Counted from the first letter of the stretch, positions 53,184 through 62,242 are shown. The stretch is 64,000 bases of DNA from Pseudomonas sp. UBA6562 (GCF_002434265.1 NZ_DJJS01000006.1:620001-684000), one strand, 5' to 3'. Numbers and translations: made by a program. Notes: generated from the letters alone by a model not told the origin.

Positions 53184-53978
53184 ATGATCAGACTCGGCAA
53201 ACCGCTCCTCACCACCGCCCTGGCCCTGCTGCTGGGCGTCGGCCTGACGGGCCAGGCTTCGGCCGGCGAACAGCTCAAGACCATCGAGGAAAAAGGCGTG
53301 CTCAATGTCGGCCTGGAGGGCACCTATCCGCCGTTCAGCTTCGTCGACGAAAAGGGCAAGCTCAGTGGTTTCGAAGTGGAGCTGTCCGAGGCGTTGGCCA
53401 AGCAGATGGGCGTCAAGGTCAAGCTGCAACCCACGCCCTGGGACGGCATTCTCGCCGCCCTCGCTTCCAAGCGTCTGGACGTGGTGGTCAACCAGGTGAC
53501 CATTTCCGATGAGCGCAAGCAGAAGTACGATTTCTCCACCCCCTACACGATTTCCGGTATCCAGGCCCTGGTGTTGAAGAAGAACCTCGATGAGCTGGCC
53601 ATCAAAGGCGCCGCGGACCTGAACGGCAAGAAAGTCGGCGTGGGCCTTGGTACCAACTACGAGCAATGGCTGCGCAAGGAAGTGCCGAAGGCCGACGTGC
53701 GCACCTACAACGACGATCCGGTCAAATTCCAGGACCTTGCGGTCGGCCGCATCGACGCCATCCTCATCGACCGCCTGGCCGCGCTGGAATACACCAAGAA
53801 GGCGCCGAACACCGCTTTGGCAGGCGAAGCCTTCTCGCGCCTGGAATCGGGCATCGCTGTGCGCAAGGACGAACCGGAACTGCTGGACGCACTGAACAAG
53901 GCCCTGGCCGCACTCAAGGCCGACGGCACCCTGACGGCGCTGTCGCAGAAATACTTCGGGGCTGACGTCACGCAATGA
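53184..53978 (+). CDS. Cystine/polar amino-acid binding protein (TcyJ/FliY-like)
   Basis: 264 aa. Signal peptide to about residue 27 (ASA/GEQ), then a two-lobed family-3 binding domain (VLNVGLEGTYPPFSFVDEKGKLSGFEVELSEALAKQMGVKV... DVVVNQVTISDERKQKYDFSTPYTISG). The EGTYPPFS start and the neighbouring sulfur genes fit the cystine-binding FliY/TcyJ group. First gene of a three-gene ABC operon. A single protein with no lipobox. Confidence 0.88.
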   Translation: MIRLGKPLLTTALALLLGVGLTGQASAGEQLKTIEEKGVLNVGLEGTYPPFSFVDEKGKLSGFEVELSEALAKQMGVKVKLQPTPWDGILAALASKRLDVVVNQVTISDERKQKYDFSTPYTISGIQALVLKKNLDELAIKGAADLNGKKVGVGLGTNYEQWLRKEVPKADVRTYNDDPVKFQDLAVGRIDAILIDRLAALEYTKKAPNTALAGEAFSRLESGIAVRKDEPELLDALNKALAALKADGTLTALSQKYFGADVTQ

Positions 53979-54643
53979 TCGAGCAAAGCCTGCAGCTGGC
54001 CCTCGACTCGCTGCCGTTCCTGCTCAAGGGCGCGTACTTCACCGTCATCCTCAGCGTCGGCGGCATGCTCTTCGGGTTGCTGCTGGGCTTCGCTCTGGCG
54101 CTGATGCGCCTGTCGCGCCTGTGGCCGGTGAGCTGGCTGGCGCGGATCTACGTGTCGTTCTTTCGCGGCACGCCACTGCTGGTGCAGCTGTTCCTGATCT
54201 ATTACGGCCTGCCCCAGGTCGGTATCGAGCTCGACCCGTTGCCTGCCGCGCTGATCGGCTTTTCACTGAACATGGCCGCCTATGCCTGCGAAATCCTGCG
54301 GGCGGCCATTGCCTCGATCGATCGGGGCCAATGGGAAGCCTGCGCCAGCCTCGGCATGACCCGCGCCCAGGCGCTGCGCCGCACGATTCTGCCGCAGGCC
54401 ATGCGCACCGCCCTGCCGCCGTTGGGCAACAGCTTCATTTCGCTAGTCAAGGACACCGCGCTGGCGGCCACTATCCAGGTGCCCGAGCTCTTCCGCCAGG
54501 CCCAGCTGATCACCGCACGCACGTTCGAAGTGTTCACGATGTACCTGGCCGCCGCACTGATCTACTGGGTGCTGGCCAGCCTTCTGGCGCACTTGCAGCA
54601 CCGCCTCGAAGCGCGCGCCAACCGCCATGACCGGGAGCACTGA
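53975..54643 (+). CDS. Cystine-type ABC transporter permease
   Basis: 222 aa HisM/TcyL-type permease with about five membrane segments and EAA loop ASIDRGQWEACASLGMTRAQ. The start overlaps the binding-protein stop by 4 bases, and the ATPase begins 3 bp after its end. Confidence 0.92.
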   Translation: MIEQSLQLALDSLPFLLKGAYFTVILSVGGMLFGLLLGFALALMRLSRLWPVSWLARIYVSFFRGTPLLVQLFLIYYGLPQVGIELDPLPAALIGFSLNMAAYACEILRAAIASIDRGQWEACASLGMTRAQALRRTILPQAMRTALPPLGNSFISLVKDTALAATIQVPELFRQAQLITARTFEVFTMYLAAALIYWVLASLLAHLQHRLEARANRHDREH

Positions 54644-54646
54644 GCG

Positions 54647-55405
54647 ATGATCGTCGTCGAAGGCCTGACCAAGCGCTTCAACGGGCAGACGGTGCTCGAC
54701 CGCATCGACCTGCGCGTGGAAGCCGGTGAGGTGGTGGCCATCATCGGCCCCAGCGGTTCGGGCAAAACCACCTTCCTGCGCTGCCTGAACCTGCTGGAAA
54801 CGCCGGATGCCGGCAAGGTGCGCATCGGTGACATCGGCATCGATGCCGATCGTTCCCTGGGCAACCAACAACGGGCGATCCGTCAATTGCGCCAGCAGGC
54901 TGGATTCGTCTTCCAGAACTTCAACCTGTTTCCCCACCGCACGGCCTTGGAAAACGTCATCGAAGGTCCCGTGGTGGTGAAGAAGGTGCCACGCGACAAA
55001 GCCTTGACCTTGGGCCGTGCGCTGTTGGCCAAGGTGGGTCTGGCCGGCAAGGAAGACGCCTACCCGCGCAGATTGTCGGGCGGCCAGCAGCAACGGGTGG
55101 CGATCGCCCGGGCGTTGGCCATGGAGCCTGAGGTGATGCTGTTCGACGAGCCCACCTCGGCGCTCGACCCGGAGCTGGTCGGCGAGGTGCTGGCGACCAT
55201 TCGCAGCCTGGCGCAGGAGCGGCGCACGTTGATCATCGTCACCCACGAGATGAGTTTCGCCCGCGACGTGGCGAACCGGGTGGTCTTCTTCGACCAGGGG
55301 GTGATCGTCGAACAAGGCGAGGCCAAGGCCCTGTTCGCCAATCCGCAGCAGGCGCGTACGCAGCAATTCCTGAGGAAGTTCCTGGGCACTGCCGCAGCCG
55401 GTTGA
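54647..55405 (+). CDS. Cystine-type ABC transporter ATP-binding protein
   Basis: 252 aa GlnQ/TcyN-type ATPase: Walker A GPSGSGKTT, signature LSGGQQQRV, Walker B VMLFDEPTSALD, His in VTHEMSFA. Third gene of the operon. A run of seven T occurs 10 bp after the stop without a clear hairpin. Confidence 0.93.
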   Translation: MIVVEGLTKRFNGQTVLDRIDLRVEAGEVVAIIGPSGSGKTTFLRCLNLLETPDAGKVRIGDIGIDADRSLGNQQRAIRQLRQQAGFVFQNFNLFPHRTALENVIEGPVVVKKVPRDKALTLGRALLAKVGLAGKEDAYPRRLSGGQQQRVAIARALAMEPEVMLFDEPTSALDPELVGEVLATIRSLAQERRTLIIVTHEMSFARDVANRVVFFDQGVIVEQGEAKALFANPQQARTQQFLRKFLGTAAAG

Positions 55406-55464
55406 ACAGGCTTTTTTTGGCTTGGCATTCACACTTGGGAAAGCTCGGACAGGTGAACGCTGCC

Positions 55465-55515
55465 CTTCTATAGATATTCGAAAAAGCTATTTCATAAAGA
55501 TTTGATAAGCCACTA
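55465..55515 (+). promoter_or_regulatory. AT-rich promoter island upstream of the sfnB-like operon
   Basis: A/T-rich stretch (tatagatattcgaaaaagc, then atttcataaagatttgataa) 145-195 bp before the first SfnB-like gene, in composition like the other sulfur-gene islands. No sigma-54 (-24/-12) site with correct spacing could be found. Confidence 0.4.
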
Positions 55516-55658
55516 GGGTATATCCACCGGACCACCGGACCAACAAACGTCTGTCGCTCGAAGCGACCTATTCATTTTGTGAGGTCAGGAATGGTCAGGG
55601 TCTCGATTACCCCAGTGCATATCGCCAGGGCATTGCGTGCAGCCAAGGAGCAGCACTA

Positions 55659-56900
55659 ATGTCCAGCCAATTCAATCCAGTGTTCCACGTGGAACATGAC
55701 GTTGCCCCCGCTCTACTGCCTGCCAAAATATTGCGCAATGACGACGAGGCCCTGCAAGCTGCCCATGAGCTGGCGCAGGTGGCTCGGCGACAGGCTGCAC
55801 AGCGTGACCGTGAACGCGCCCTGCCTTGGGATGAGATCGAACTGTTCACTCGCAGTGGCTTAGGCAGCATCAGCGTGCCCAAGCAATATGGCGGCCCGGA
55901 GGTTTCCTTCGCTACCATCGCCGAAGTGTTCCGCATCATTAGTGCGGCGGACCCCGCCCTGGGACAGATTCCGCAAAACCAGTTCGGCATCCTGCAACTG
56001 CTGCGTCTGACCGCCACCGAGGACCAGCAGGCCGTCATCTTCCGCAGCGTGTTGGAAGGCGCGCGCATCGGCAACGCCGGCCCCGAGCGCGGCAGCAAAG
56101 ACACCCTGACCTTGAAGGCGCGCATCACGCGCAGCGACGACGGCTATCGCCTGAGCGGTGAGAAGTTCTACTCCACCGGCGCCTTGTTCGCCCACTGGGT
56201 CGCCGTCAAGGCGCTGGACGACCAAGGCTTGCAACGCCTGGCTTTCGTGCGTCGTGGCAGCCCAGGCTTGCGCATCGTCGACGATTGGTCGGGGTTCGGT
56301 CAGCGCACCACCGCCAGCGGCACCGTGCTGCTGGATGACGTGCCGGTCGAAGCGGCATTGGTCGTCGACAACTGGCGCCAACGCGACCAGCCCAACACCC
56401 AGGGTGCCGCCTCGCAACTGATCCAGGCCGCCATCGACGCTGGCATCGCCGAAGCGGCCATCGACGATGCCATCGCCTTCGTACGGGAAAAGTCCCGTCC
56501 CTTCATCGAGGCCAAGGTGGAGCGCGCCAGCGACGACCTCTATGTGATCGCCGACATCGGCCGCCTGAAGCTGGAACTGCATGCGGCCCTGGCTCTGCTC
56601 GGCAAGGCCGCGCGAGTGCTCGACGAGGTCCATGCGGCGCCCATCGATGCCGCCTCGGCGGCACGGGCGTCGATCGCCGTGGCCGAGGCCAAGGTGCTGA
56701 CCACCGAAGTGGCCCTGCAAGCCAGCGAGAAACTGTTCGAACTGGCCGGCAGCCGCGCGACCCTGGCCGAGTTCAACCTCGACCGGCACTGGCGCAACGC
56801 CCGGGTGCACACCCTGCACGACCCGGTGCGCTGGAAGTACCACGCGGTCGGCGCCTACCACCTCAATGGGACGTTGCCGGCTCGGCACTCCTGGATCTGA
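55659..56900 (+). CDS. SfnB-like acyl-CoA-dehydrogenase-fold monooxygenase, copy 1
   Basis: 413 aa. Acyl-CoA-dehydrogenase/DszC-type flavoprotein: N-terminal helical domain, central FMN-binding beta domain (DGYRLSGEKFYSTGALFAHWV), C-terminal four-helix bundle. The SfnB family acts in sulfur acquisition, e.g. on dimethylsulfone-derived compounds, using reduced flavin. It is about half identical to the next gene, with the same closing VHTLHDPVRWKYHAVG pattern. Ribosome site AAGGAG. First gene of a probable operon ending with metI. Confidence 0.88.
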   Translation: MSSQFNPVFHVEHDVAPALLPAKILRNDDEALQAAHELAQVARRQAAQRDRERALPWDEIELFTRSGLGSISVPKQYGGPEVSFATIAEVFRIISAADPALGQIPQNQFGILQLLRLTATEDQQAVIFRSVLEGARIGNAGPERGSKDTLTLKARITRSDDGYRLSGEKFYSTGALFAHWVAVKALDDQGLQRLAFVRRGSPGLRIVDDWSGFGQRTTASGTVLLDDVPVEAALVVDNWRQRDQPNTQGAASQLIQAAIDAGIAEAAIDDAIAFVREKSRPFIEAKVERASDDLYVIADIGRLKLELHAALALLGKAARVLDEVHAAPIDAASAARASIAVAEAKVLTTEVALQASEKLFELAGSRATLAEFNLDRHWRNARVHTLHDPVRWKYHAVGAYHLNGTLPARHSWI

Positions 56901-56904
56901 TTGC

Positions 56905-56929
56905 AGGGCCGCCACTGCCTGGCGGCTCT
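56905..56929 (+). promoter_or_regulatory. Hairpin between the two sfnB-like genes
   Basis: About 10-bp stem around gccgcca / tggcggc with loop ctgcc, 5 bp after the first stop, no T-run. It may reduce read-through or stabilise the first message. Confidence 0.45.
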
Positions 56930-57008
56930 CCCATGCCCTTGTAGGTGGCGCGGCCGACGCTTCGGTCCATCGACGAAGCGCGAACGCCGCCCCGACCCCG
57001 GAGCCCCC

Positions 57009-58190
57009 ATGACTACACCCCTCATCACCAGCGACGCCCAAGCCCTGGCCGTCGCCGAAGACGTCGCCCAGCAACTGCAAGCGGGCAGCAGCGACCGCGA
57101 CCGTGAGCGTCGCCTGCCCCACGCCGAACTGGCGCTGTTCAGCCGCTCGGGCCTGTGGGCCATCAGCGTGCCCAAGGCCTTTGGCGGCGCCGGCGTATCC
57201 AATGTCACCCTGGCCCAGGTCATCGCACGCATCGCCCAGGCCGACGCTTCGCTCGGGCAGATTCCGCAGAACCATTTCTATGCCTTGGAAGTGCTGCGCG
57301 TGAACGGCAGCCCTGAACAGCAAAAACGCCTGTACGCCGAAGCCTTGGCCGGACAGCGTTTCGGCAACGCGCTGGCCGAACTGGGCACCAAGACCGCCCA
57401 TGACCGCACCACGCGCCTGAGCCGCGACGGCGCCGGGTATCGCATCGACGGTTGCAAGTTCTACGCCACCGGTGCGCTCTATGCGCAGCGCATCCCCACC
57501 TCGGTGGTCGACGACGAGGGCCGCCAGCATTTGGCCTTCGTCCCTGCCGACAGCCAGGGCGTGCAGGTGATCGACGACTGGAGCGGTTTCGGTCAGCGCA
57601 CCACCGGCAGTGGCTCGGTGCAGTTCGACCATGTGTACGTCGACGCCGACGAAGTGGTGCCGTTCGACACGGCTTTCGAGCGCCCCACGCCGGTCGGCCC
57701 ACTGGCGCAGATTCTCCATGCCGCCATCGACACCGGCATTGCCCGCGCCGCTTACCAAGACACCTTGCAGTTCGTGCGCACCCGCAGCCGGCCCTGGATC
57801 GATTCCGGCTTGAGCAAGGCCAGCGAAGACCCACTGACCTTGAAGAGCGTCGGCCACTTGGCGATACGTCTGCATGCGGCCGAAGCCCTGTTGGAACGGG
57901 CTGGCGAACACCTCGACCGCGCCCAGGCCGACACCACCGCCGAGACCGTGGCCGCCGCCTCGATTGCCGTGGCCGAGGCCCGCGCGATCAGTACCGAGAT
58001 CGCCCTGGCCGCCGGCACCACGTTGTTCGAACTGGCCGGCAGCCAGGCCACCCTGGCCGAGCACAACCTCGACCGCCACTGGCGCAACGCCCGCGTGCAC
58101 ACCCTGCACGACCCGGTGCGCTGGAAGTACCACGCCATCGGCAATTACTACCTCAACGACGAACACCCAACACGCCGGGGGACGATCTGA
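57009..58190 (+). CDS. SfnB-like acyl-CoA-dehydrogenase-fold monooxygenase, copy 2
   Basis: 393 aa, same architecture and closing motif as the upstream copy (LDRHWRNARVHTLHDPVRWK). The start at 57009 (MTTPLITSDA) follows GGAG; the frame is open upstream to 56901 but that part is not family-like. The stop overlaps the start of the DszA-type gene by 1 base. Probably releases sulfur from an organosulfur substrate using reduced flavin. Confidence 0.88.
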   Translation: MTTPLITSDAQALAVAEDVAQQLQAGSSDRDRERRLPHAELALFSRSGLWAISVPKAFGGAGVSNVTLAQVIARIAQADASLGQIPQNHFYALEVLRVNGSPEQQKRLYAEALAGQRFGNALAELGTKTAHDRTTRLSRDGAGYRIDGCKFYATGALYAQRIPTSVVDDEGRQHLAFVPADSQGVQVIDDWSGFGQRTTGSGSVQFDHVYVDADEVVPFDTAFERPTPVGPLAQILHAAIDTGIARAAYQDTLQFVRTRSRPWIDSGLSKASEDPLTLKSVGHLAIRLHAAEALLERAGEHLDRAQADTTAETVAAASIAVAEARAISTEIALAAGTTLFELAGSQATLAEHNLDRHWRNARVHTLHDPVRWKYHAIGNYYLNDEHPTRRGTI

Positions 58191-59575
58191 TGGCCAAGCA
58201 GCTGTTGCTCAACGCCTTCAACATGAACTGCATCGGGCACATCAACCATGGTCTGTGGACGCACCCGCGCGACACGTCGACCCAGTACAAGACCCTCGCC
58301 TACTGGACCGACCTGGCCAAGCTGCTGGAGCGCGGGCTGTTCGACGGGCTGTTCATCGCCGACATCGTCGGCACCTACGACGTCTACGGCCACTCCGTGG
58401 ACGTGCCGCTCAAGGAGTCGATCCAGCTGCCGGTCAACGACCCGCTGCTGCTGGTGTCGGCCATGGCCGCCGTCACCCGGCACCTGGGCTTCGGCCTCAC
58501 CGCCAACCTCACCTACGAAGCGCCCTACCTGTTCGCCCGGCGCCTCTCCACCCTCGACCACCTGAGCGGCGGCCGGGTCGGCTGGAACATCGTCACCGGC
58601 TACCTCGACAGCGCCGCCCAGGCCATGGGCCTGGAGCGCCAGCCCGAGCACGACCGCCGCTACGACCAGGCCGACGAATACCTGCAAGTGCTGTACAAGC
58701 TGCTCGAAGGCAGCTGGGCCGACGACGCGGTGGTCAACGACCGCGCGCGGCGGGTGTACGCCGAGCCGTCCAGGGTGCGCAAGGTGCGCCACCAGGGCGA
58801 GTTCTACAAGGTCGAGGGCTACCACCTGTGCGAGCCTTCGCCGCAACGCACGCCGGTGCTGTTCCAGGCCGGTACGTCCGCGCGCGGCCTGGCTTTCGCC
58901 GGCAACCATGCCGAGTGCGTGTTCATCGGCGGCCGCGACAAGGCCGCCACCCGCGCCCAGGTCGACAAGGTCCGCGCTGCCGCCCAGGCCGCCGGCCGCG
59001 ACCCGCACGCCGTGAAGCTATTCCTCGGCATCACGGTGATCGTCGCGCCCACCCAAGCCCAAGCCGAGGCCAAGCACGCCGAATACCTGCGCTATGCCAG
59101 CCCCGAGGCAGGCGTCGCGCACTTCGCCGCCTCCACCGGCATCGACTTCGCCACCTACGCCCTGGACGAACCCATCACCGCCGGCAACGGCAATGCCATC
59201 CAGTCGGCCACCCGCCAGTTGCAGGAAGACGCCTGGACGCGCCGGCGCCTGCTGGAGCAGCACGCCCTGGGCGGGCGCTACCTGACCCTGGTCGGCGACC
59301 CTGCCCAAGTGGCCGAACAACTGATCGGCTGGATCGACGACACCGGTCTGGACGGCTTCAACCTGACCCGCACCGTGACCCCGGAAAGCTTCGAAGACTT
59401 CATCGACCTGGTGGTGCCGCAATTGCAACGGCGCGGCCGCTACAAGACCGCCTACGCCGAAGGCACCCTGCGCGAGAAACTGTTCCACAGCGATCACCCG
59501 CACCTGCCCGCCGACCATCCCGGCACGGCCTATCGCCATACCTCTGCCCCGACTGGAGCCCCGCACCATGCTTGA
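58190..59575 (+). CDS. LLM flavin-dependent monooxygenase (DszA/NtaA-type)
   Basis: 461 aa, complete luciferase-like TIM barrel of the DszA/NtaA/SnaA group (MAKQLLLNAFNMNCIGHINHGLW; GGRVGWNIVTGYLDSAAQAMG). Members cleave sulfones, nitrilotriacetate or related compounds with FMNH2 supplied by a separate reductase. No reductase is encoded nearby in this operon, so SsuE or a general reductase must serve. The start ATG overlaps the upstream stop (TGATG). Its end overlaps metQ by 8 bases. Confidence 0.9.
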   Translation: MAKQLLLNAFNMNCIGHINHGLWTHPRDTSTQYKTLAYWTDLAKLLERGLFDGLFIADIVGTYDVYGHSVDVPLKESIQLPVNDPLLLVSAMAAVTRHLGFGLTANLTYEAPYLFARRLSTLDHLSGGRVGWNIVTGYLDSAAQAMGLERQPEHDRRYDQADEYLQVLYKLLEGSWADDAVVNDRARRVYAEPSRVRKVRHQGEFYKVEGYHLCEPSPQRTPVLFQAGTSARGLAFAGNHAECVFIGGRDKAATRAQVDKVRAAAQAAGRDPHAVKLFLGITVIVAPTQAQAEAKHAEYLRYASPEAGVAHFAASTGIDFATYALDEPITAGNGNAIQSATRQLQEDAWTRRRLLEQHALGGRYLTLVGDPAQVAEQLIGWIDDTGLDGFNLTRTVTPESFEDFIDLVVPQLQRRGRYKTAYAEGTLREKLFHSDHPHLPADHPGTAYRHTSAPTGAPHHA

Positions 59576-60368
59576 GAAACTGTTCCGGCCCGTCGCGGCC
59601 CTCGCCCTGACCCTGAGCCTTGGCGCCAACGCCCTAGCCGCCGAGCCTCTGAAGGTCGGCACCACGTCGGCCTTCGCCATCCCGCTGGAGGCGGCCGTCG
59701 AGGAAGCGCACAAGCAAGGCCTGGAAGTGAAGCTGATCGAGTTCAGCGACTGGATCGCGCCCAACGTCAGCCTCAATGCCGGCGACATCGACGTGAACTA
59801 CTTCCAGCACATCCCCTTCCTGGAAAACGCCAAGGCCGCGGCCGGCTTCGACCTGGTGCCCTACGCGTCGGGGATCATCAACAACGTCGGCCTGTATTCG
59901 AAGAAATACACATCCTTCGCCGAACTGCCCGAAGGCGCCAGCGTGGCCATCGCCAACGACCCGATCAACAGCGGCCGCGGCTTGCAACTGCTGGCCAAGG
60001 CCGGCCTGATCACGCTCAAGCCGGGCGTGGGCTACAAGGCCACCGAAGAGGACATCACCGCCAACCCGAAGAACCTGAAGATCCTCCAGGTCGAGGCCGT
60101 GCAACTGGTGCGGGCCTATGACGACGCCGACCTGGTGCAGGGCTACCCGGCCTACATCCGCCTGGCCAACAGCTTCGACGCCACCTCGGCGCTGCTGTTC
60201 GACGGCCTGGAAAACAAGGAATACGTGATCCAGTTCGTGATCCGTCCGCAAACCAAGGACGACCCACGCCTGGCCAAGTTCGTCGACATCTATCAGCACT
60301 CGCCTGCCGTACGCGCGGCCCTGGACAAGGCCCATGGCAGCCTATACCAGGCCGGCTGGGAAGGCTGA
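59568..60368 (+). CDS. metQ: MetQ family binding protein
   Basis: 266 aa. Sec signal peptide (cleavage after ALA, near 24) without a lipobox, then the NlpA/MetQ fold (EPLKVGTTSAFAIPLE; DVNYFQHIPFLENAKA; VAIANDPINSGRGLQLLAKAGLI). Member of the methionine-type MetNIQ system here dedicated to the SfnB/DszA-type operon, so the ligand may be an organosulfur compound other than methionine. One base separates it from metN. Confidence 0.87.
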   Translation: MLEKLFRPVAALALTLSLGANALAAEPLKVGTTSAFAIPLEAAVEEAHKQGLEVKLIEFSDWIAPNVSLNAGDIDVNYFQHIPFLENAKAAAGFDLVPYASGIINNVGLYSKKYTSFAELPEGASVAIANDPINSGRGLQLLAKAGLITLKPGVGYKATEEDITANPKNLKILQVEAVQLVRAYDDADLVQGYPAYIRLANSFDATSALLFDGLENKEYVIQFVIRPQTKDDPRLAKFVDIYQHSPAVRAALDKAHGSLYQAGWEG

Positions 60369-60369
60369 C

Positions 60370-61503
60370 ATGGGCCAGGCCAGCGCGCTCAAGGCGCCCT
60401 TCCCCTTGCCGGCAGCGTCCACCGACCACGCCCAGGTTCGCCCTCAGGCTCGAACCGAGGCTGCGCACCCCGAGGCCGACCAGGCGCACGTGCGCTTCGT
60501 CGGCCTGGGCAAGACCTACCCCGGCCAAGCGCAGCCGGCATTGCAGGGCATCGACTTGAACATCCGCCGCGGCGAGATCTTCGGCATCATCGGCCGCAGC
60601 GGTGCCGGCAAGTCTTCGCTGCTGCGTACCATCAACCGTCTGGAGTTGCCCAGCCAGGGCCAGGTGCTGATCGATCACGTGGACATCGCCCCCTTCGACG
60701 AAGACCAGCTCGTGGCGCTGCGCCGGCGCATCGGCATGATCTTCCAGCACTTCAACCTGATGTCGGCCAAGACCGTATGGCAGAACGTCGAGCTGCCCTT
60801 GAAGGTGGCCGGCGTGGCCAAGGCCGAGCGCCAGCGCAAGGTGCGCGGGCTGCTGGAACTGGTCGGCCTGCAAGACAAGCACCACGTCTATCCCGCACAG
60901 TTGTCGGGCGGACAAAAGCAGCGCGTGGGCATCGCCCGGGCCTTGGTGCACGACCCGCAGATCCTGCTGTGCGACGAGGCCACTTCGGCGCTGGACCCGG
61001 AAACCACCGCCTCGATCCTGGCGCTGCTGCGCGACATCAACCGCCGCCTGGGCCTGACCGTGGTGCTGATCACCCATGAGATGGCGGTGATTCGCGACAT
61101 CTGCCACCGGGTGGTGGTGCTCGAACGCGGCCAAGTGGTCGAGCAAGGCGAGGTATGGCAGGTGTTCGGCAACCCACGCCATGAGGTGACGCGCACCTTG
61201 CTGGCGCCGTTGCAGACGTGCCTGCCCGAAGCGCTGCTGGCCAAGCTGCGCGCTGGCCCCGGCGACGGTCAGGGCGCCGTGGTGCTCAAGCTCAGCGTAC
61301 TGGGCGAACCGGCGCTGAGCGAGTTGTTCGCCGACCTGGGCGGGCGTGTGCGCCTGCTACAAGGCGGCGTGGAGACCATCGGCGAACACGTGCTGGGGCA
61401 ACTGATCCTGGCGGTGCAGGACGCACCCTACGACACCGAACGACTGCGCGAACGCGCCGGCCGCTGGGCCGAGCGCGTGGAGGTACTCGGCCATGGGCTT
61501 TGA
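60370..61503 (+). CDS. metN: MetN-type ABC transporter ATP-binding protein
   Basis: 377 aa. Walker A GRSGAGKSS, signature LSGGQKQRV, Walker B ILLCDEATSALD, His in THEMAV, and a C-terminal NIL/ACT-like regulatory domain (about 290-370), the part that senses methionine in MetN. An unusual Pro/Ala-rich N-terminal leader of about 40 residues precedes the ATPase. The start at 60370 is supported by GGAAGG just upstream. It overlaps metI by 11 bases. Confidence 0.9.
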   Translation: MGQASALKAPFPLPAASTDHAQVRPQARTEAAHPEADQAHVRFVGLGKTYPGQAQPALQGIDLNIRRGEIFGIIGRSGAGKSSLLRTINRLELPSQGQVLIDHVDIAPFDEDQLVALRRRIGMIFQHFNLMSAKTVWQNVELPLKVAGVAKAERQRKVRGLLELVGLQDKHHVYPAQLSGGQKQRVGIARALVHDPQILLCDEATSALDPETTASILALLRDINRRLGLTVVLITHEMAVIRDICHRVVVLERGQVVEQGEVWQVFGNPRHEVTRTLLAPLQTCLPEALLAKLRAGPGDGQGAVVLKLSVLGEPALSELFADLGGRVRLLQGGVETIGEHVLGQLILAVQDAPYDTERLRERAGRWAERVEVLGHGL

Positions 61504-62137
61504 TCGTTTGCTCGAAGGCTTGCTCGACACTTTGCTGATGGTCGGCGTATCGTCGTTGGTCGCGCTGTTGGTGGGCGTGCCGATGGCGGTGCTGCTGGTC
61601 ACCAGCGACAAGGGCGGCATTTACGAGGCGCCGCTGGTGAACCGGGTGCTGGGCGCCTTCGTCAACCTGTTCCGCTCGATCCCGTTCCTGATCCTGATGG
61701 TGGCGCTGATCCCCTTCACCCGCCTGTTGGTGGGCACCACCTACGGTGTGTGGGCCGCCGTGGTGCCGCTGACCATCGCCGCCACGCCGTTCTTCGCCCG
61801 CATCGCCGAAGTGAGCCTGCGCGAGGTCGACCATGGCCTGGTGGAAGCGGCCCAGGCCATGGGCTGCCGACGCTGGCACATCACCTGGCACGTGCTGTTG
61901 CCCGAGGCGCTGCCCGGCATCGTCGGCGGCTTCACCATCACCCTGGTGACGCTGATCAACTCGTCGGCCATGGCCGGGGCGATCGGCGCCGGTGGGTTGG
62001 GCGACATCGCCTATCGCTATGGTTATCAGCGCTTCGACAGCCAGGTGATGCTGACCGTGATCGCCATGCTGGTGGCGCTGGTGGCGGTGATTCAACTGGG
62101 TGGCAATCGCCTGGCGAAGCGCTTGAACAAGCGCTGA
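61493..62137 (+). CDS. metI: MetI-type ABC transporter permease
   Basis: 214 aa with about five membrane segments and the permease coupling loop (EVSLREVDHGLVEAAQAMGCRRWHITWHVLLPEALPG). Last gene of the sfnB-sfnB-DszA-type-metQNI series. A 19-bp-spaced direct repeat occurs at its stop codon. Confidence 0.93.
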   Translation: MGFDRLLEGLLDTLLMVGVSSLVALLVGVPMAVLLVTSDKGGIYEAPLVNRVLGAFVNLFRSIPFLILMVALIPFTRLLVGTTYGVWAAVVPLTIAATPFFARIAEVSLREVDHGLVEAAQAMGCRRWHITWHVLLPEALPGIVGGFTITLVTLINSSAMAGAIGAGGLGDIAYRYGYQRFDSQVMLTVIAMLVALVAVIQLGGNRLAKRLNKR

Positions 62138-62242
62138 GGGCTTGAAGCAGCGCTGAGGGCTCAACGGCGCAAGCCTGCCGAGCGCGGCGCCGTTGCTCAG
62201 GCGGCGGCGCCGTCATACGTCCGGTTTCGACTATCGCGCCTT

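Noticed and set aside
55424..55440. ttggcattcacacttggg as a sigma-54 (-24/-12) promoter for the sfnB-like operon
   Set aside because: The -12 half lacks GC and the spacing is one base off from TGGCAC-N5-TTGC, so it does not meet the consensus.
55860..58166. 768-codon open frame on the minus strand opposite the two sfnB-like genes
   Set aside because: Shadow of the two well-supported genes; repeated Gly/Val/His-rich pattern mirrors the paralogous coding sequences and no start or ribosome site fits.
57452..59575. Longer frame leading into the DszA-type gene, giving 707 aa
   Set aside because: The first part is out-of-frame reading of the second sfnB-like gene. The true start is at 58190, where the protein begins MAKQLLLNAFN as in the family.
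60334..60369. Upstream ATG for metN inside metQ
   Set aside because: The extra 12 residues lie within the metQ coding region; GGAAGG just before 60370 supports the later start.
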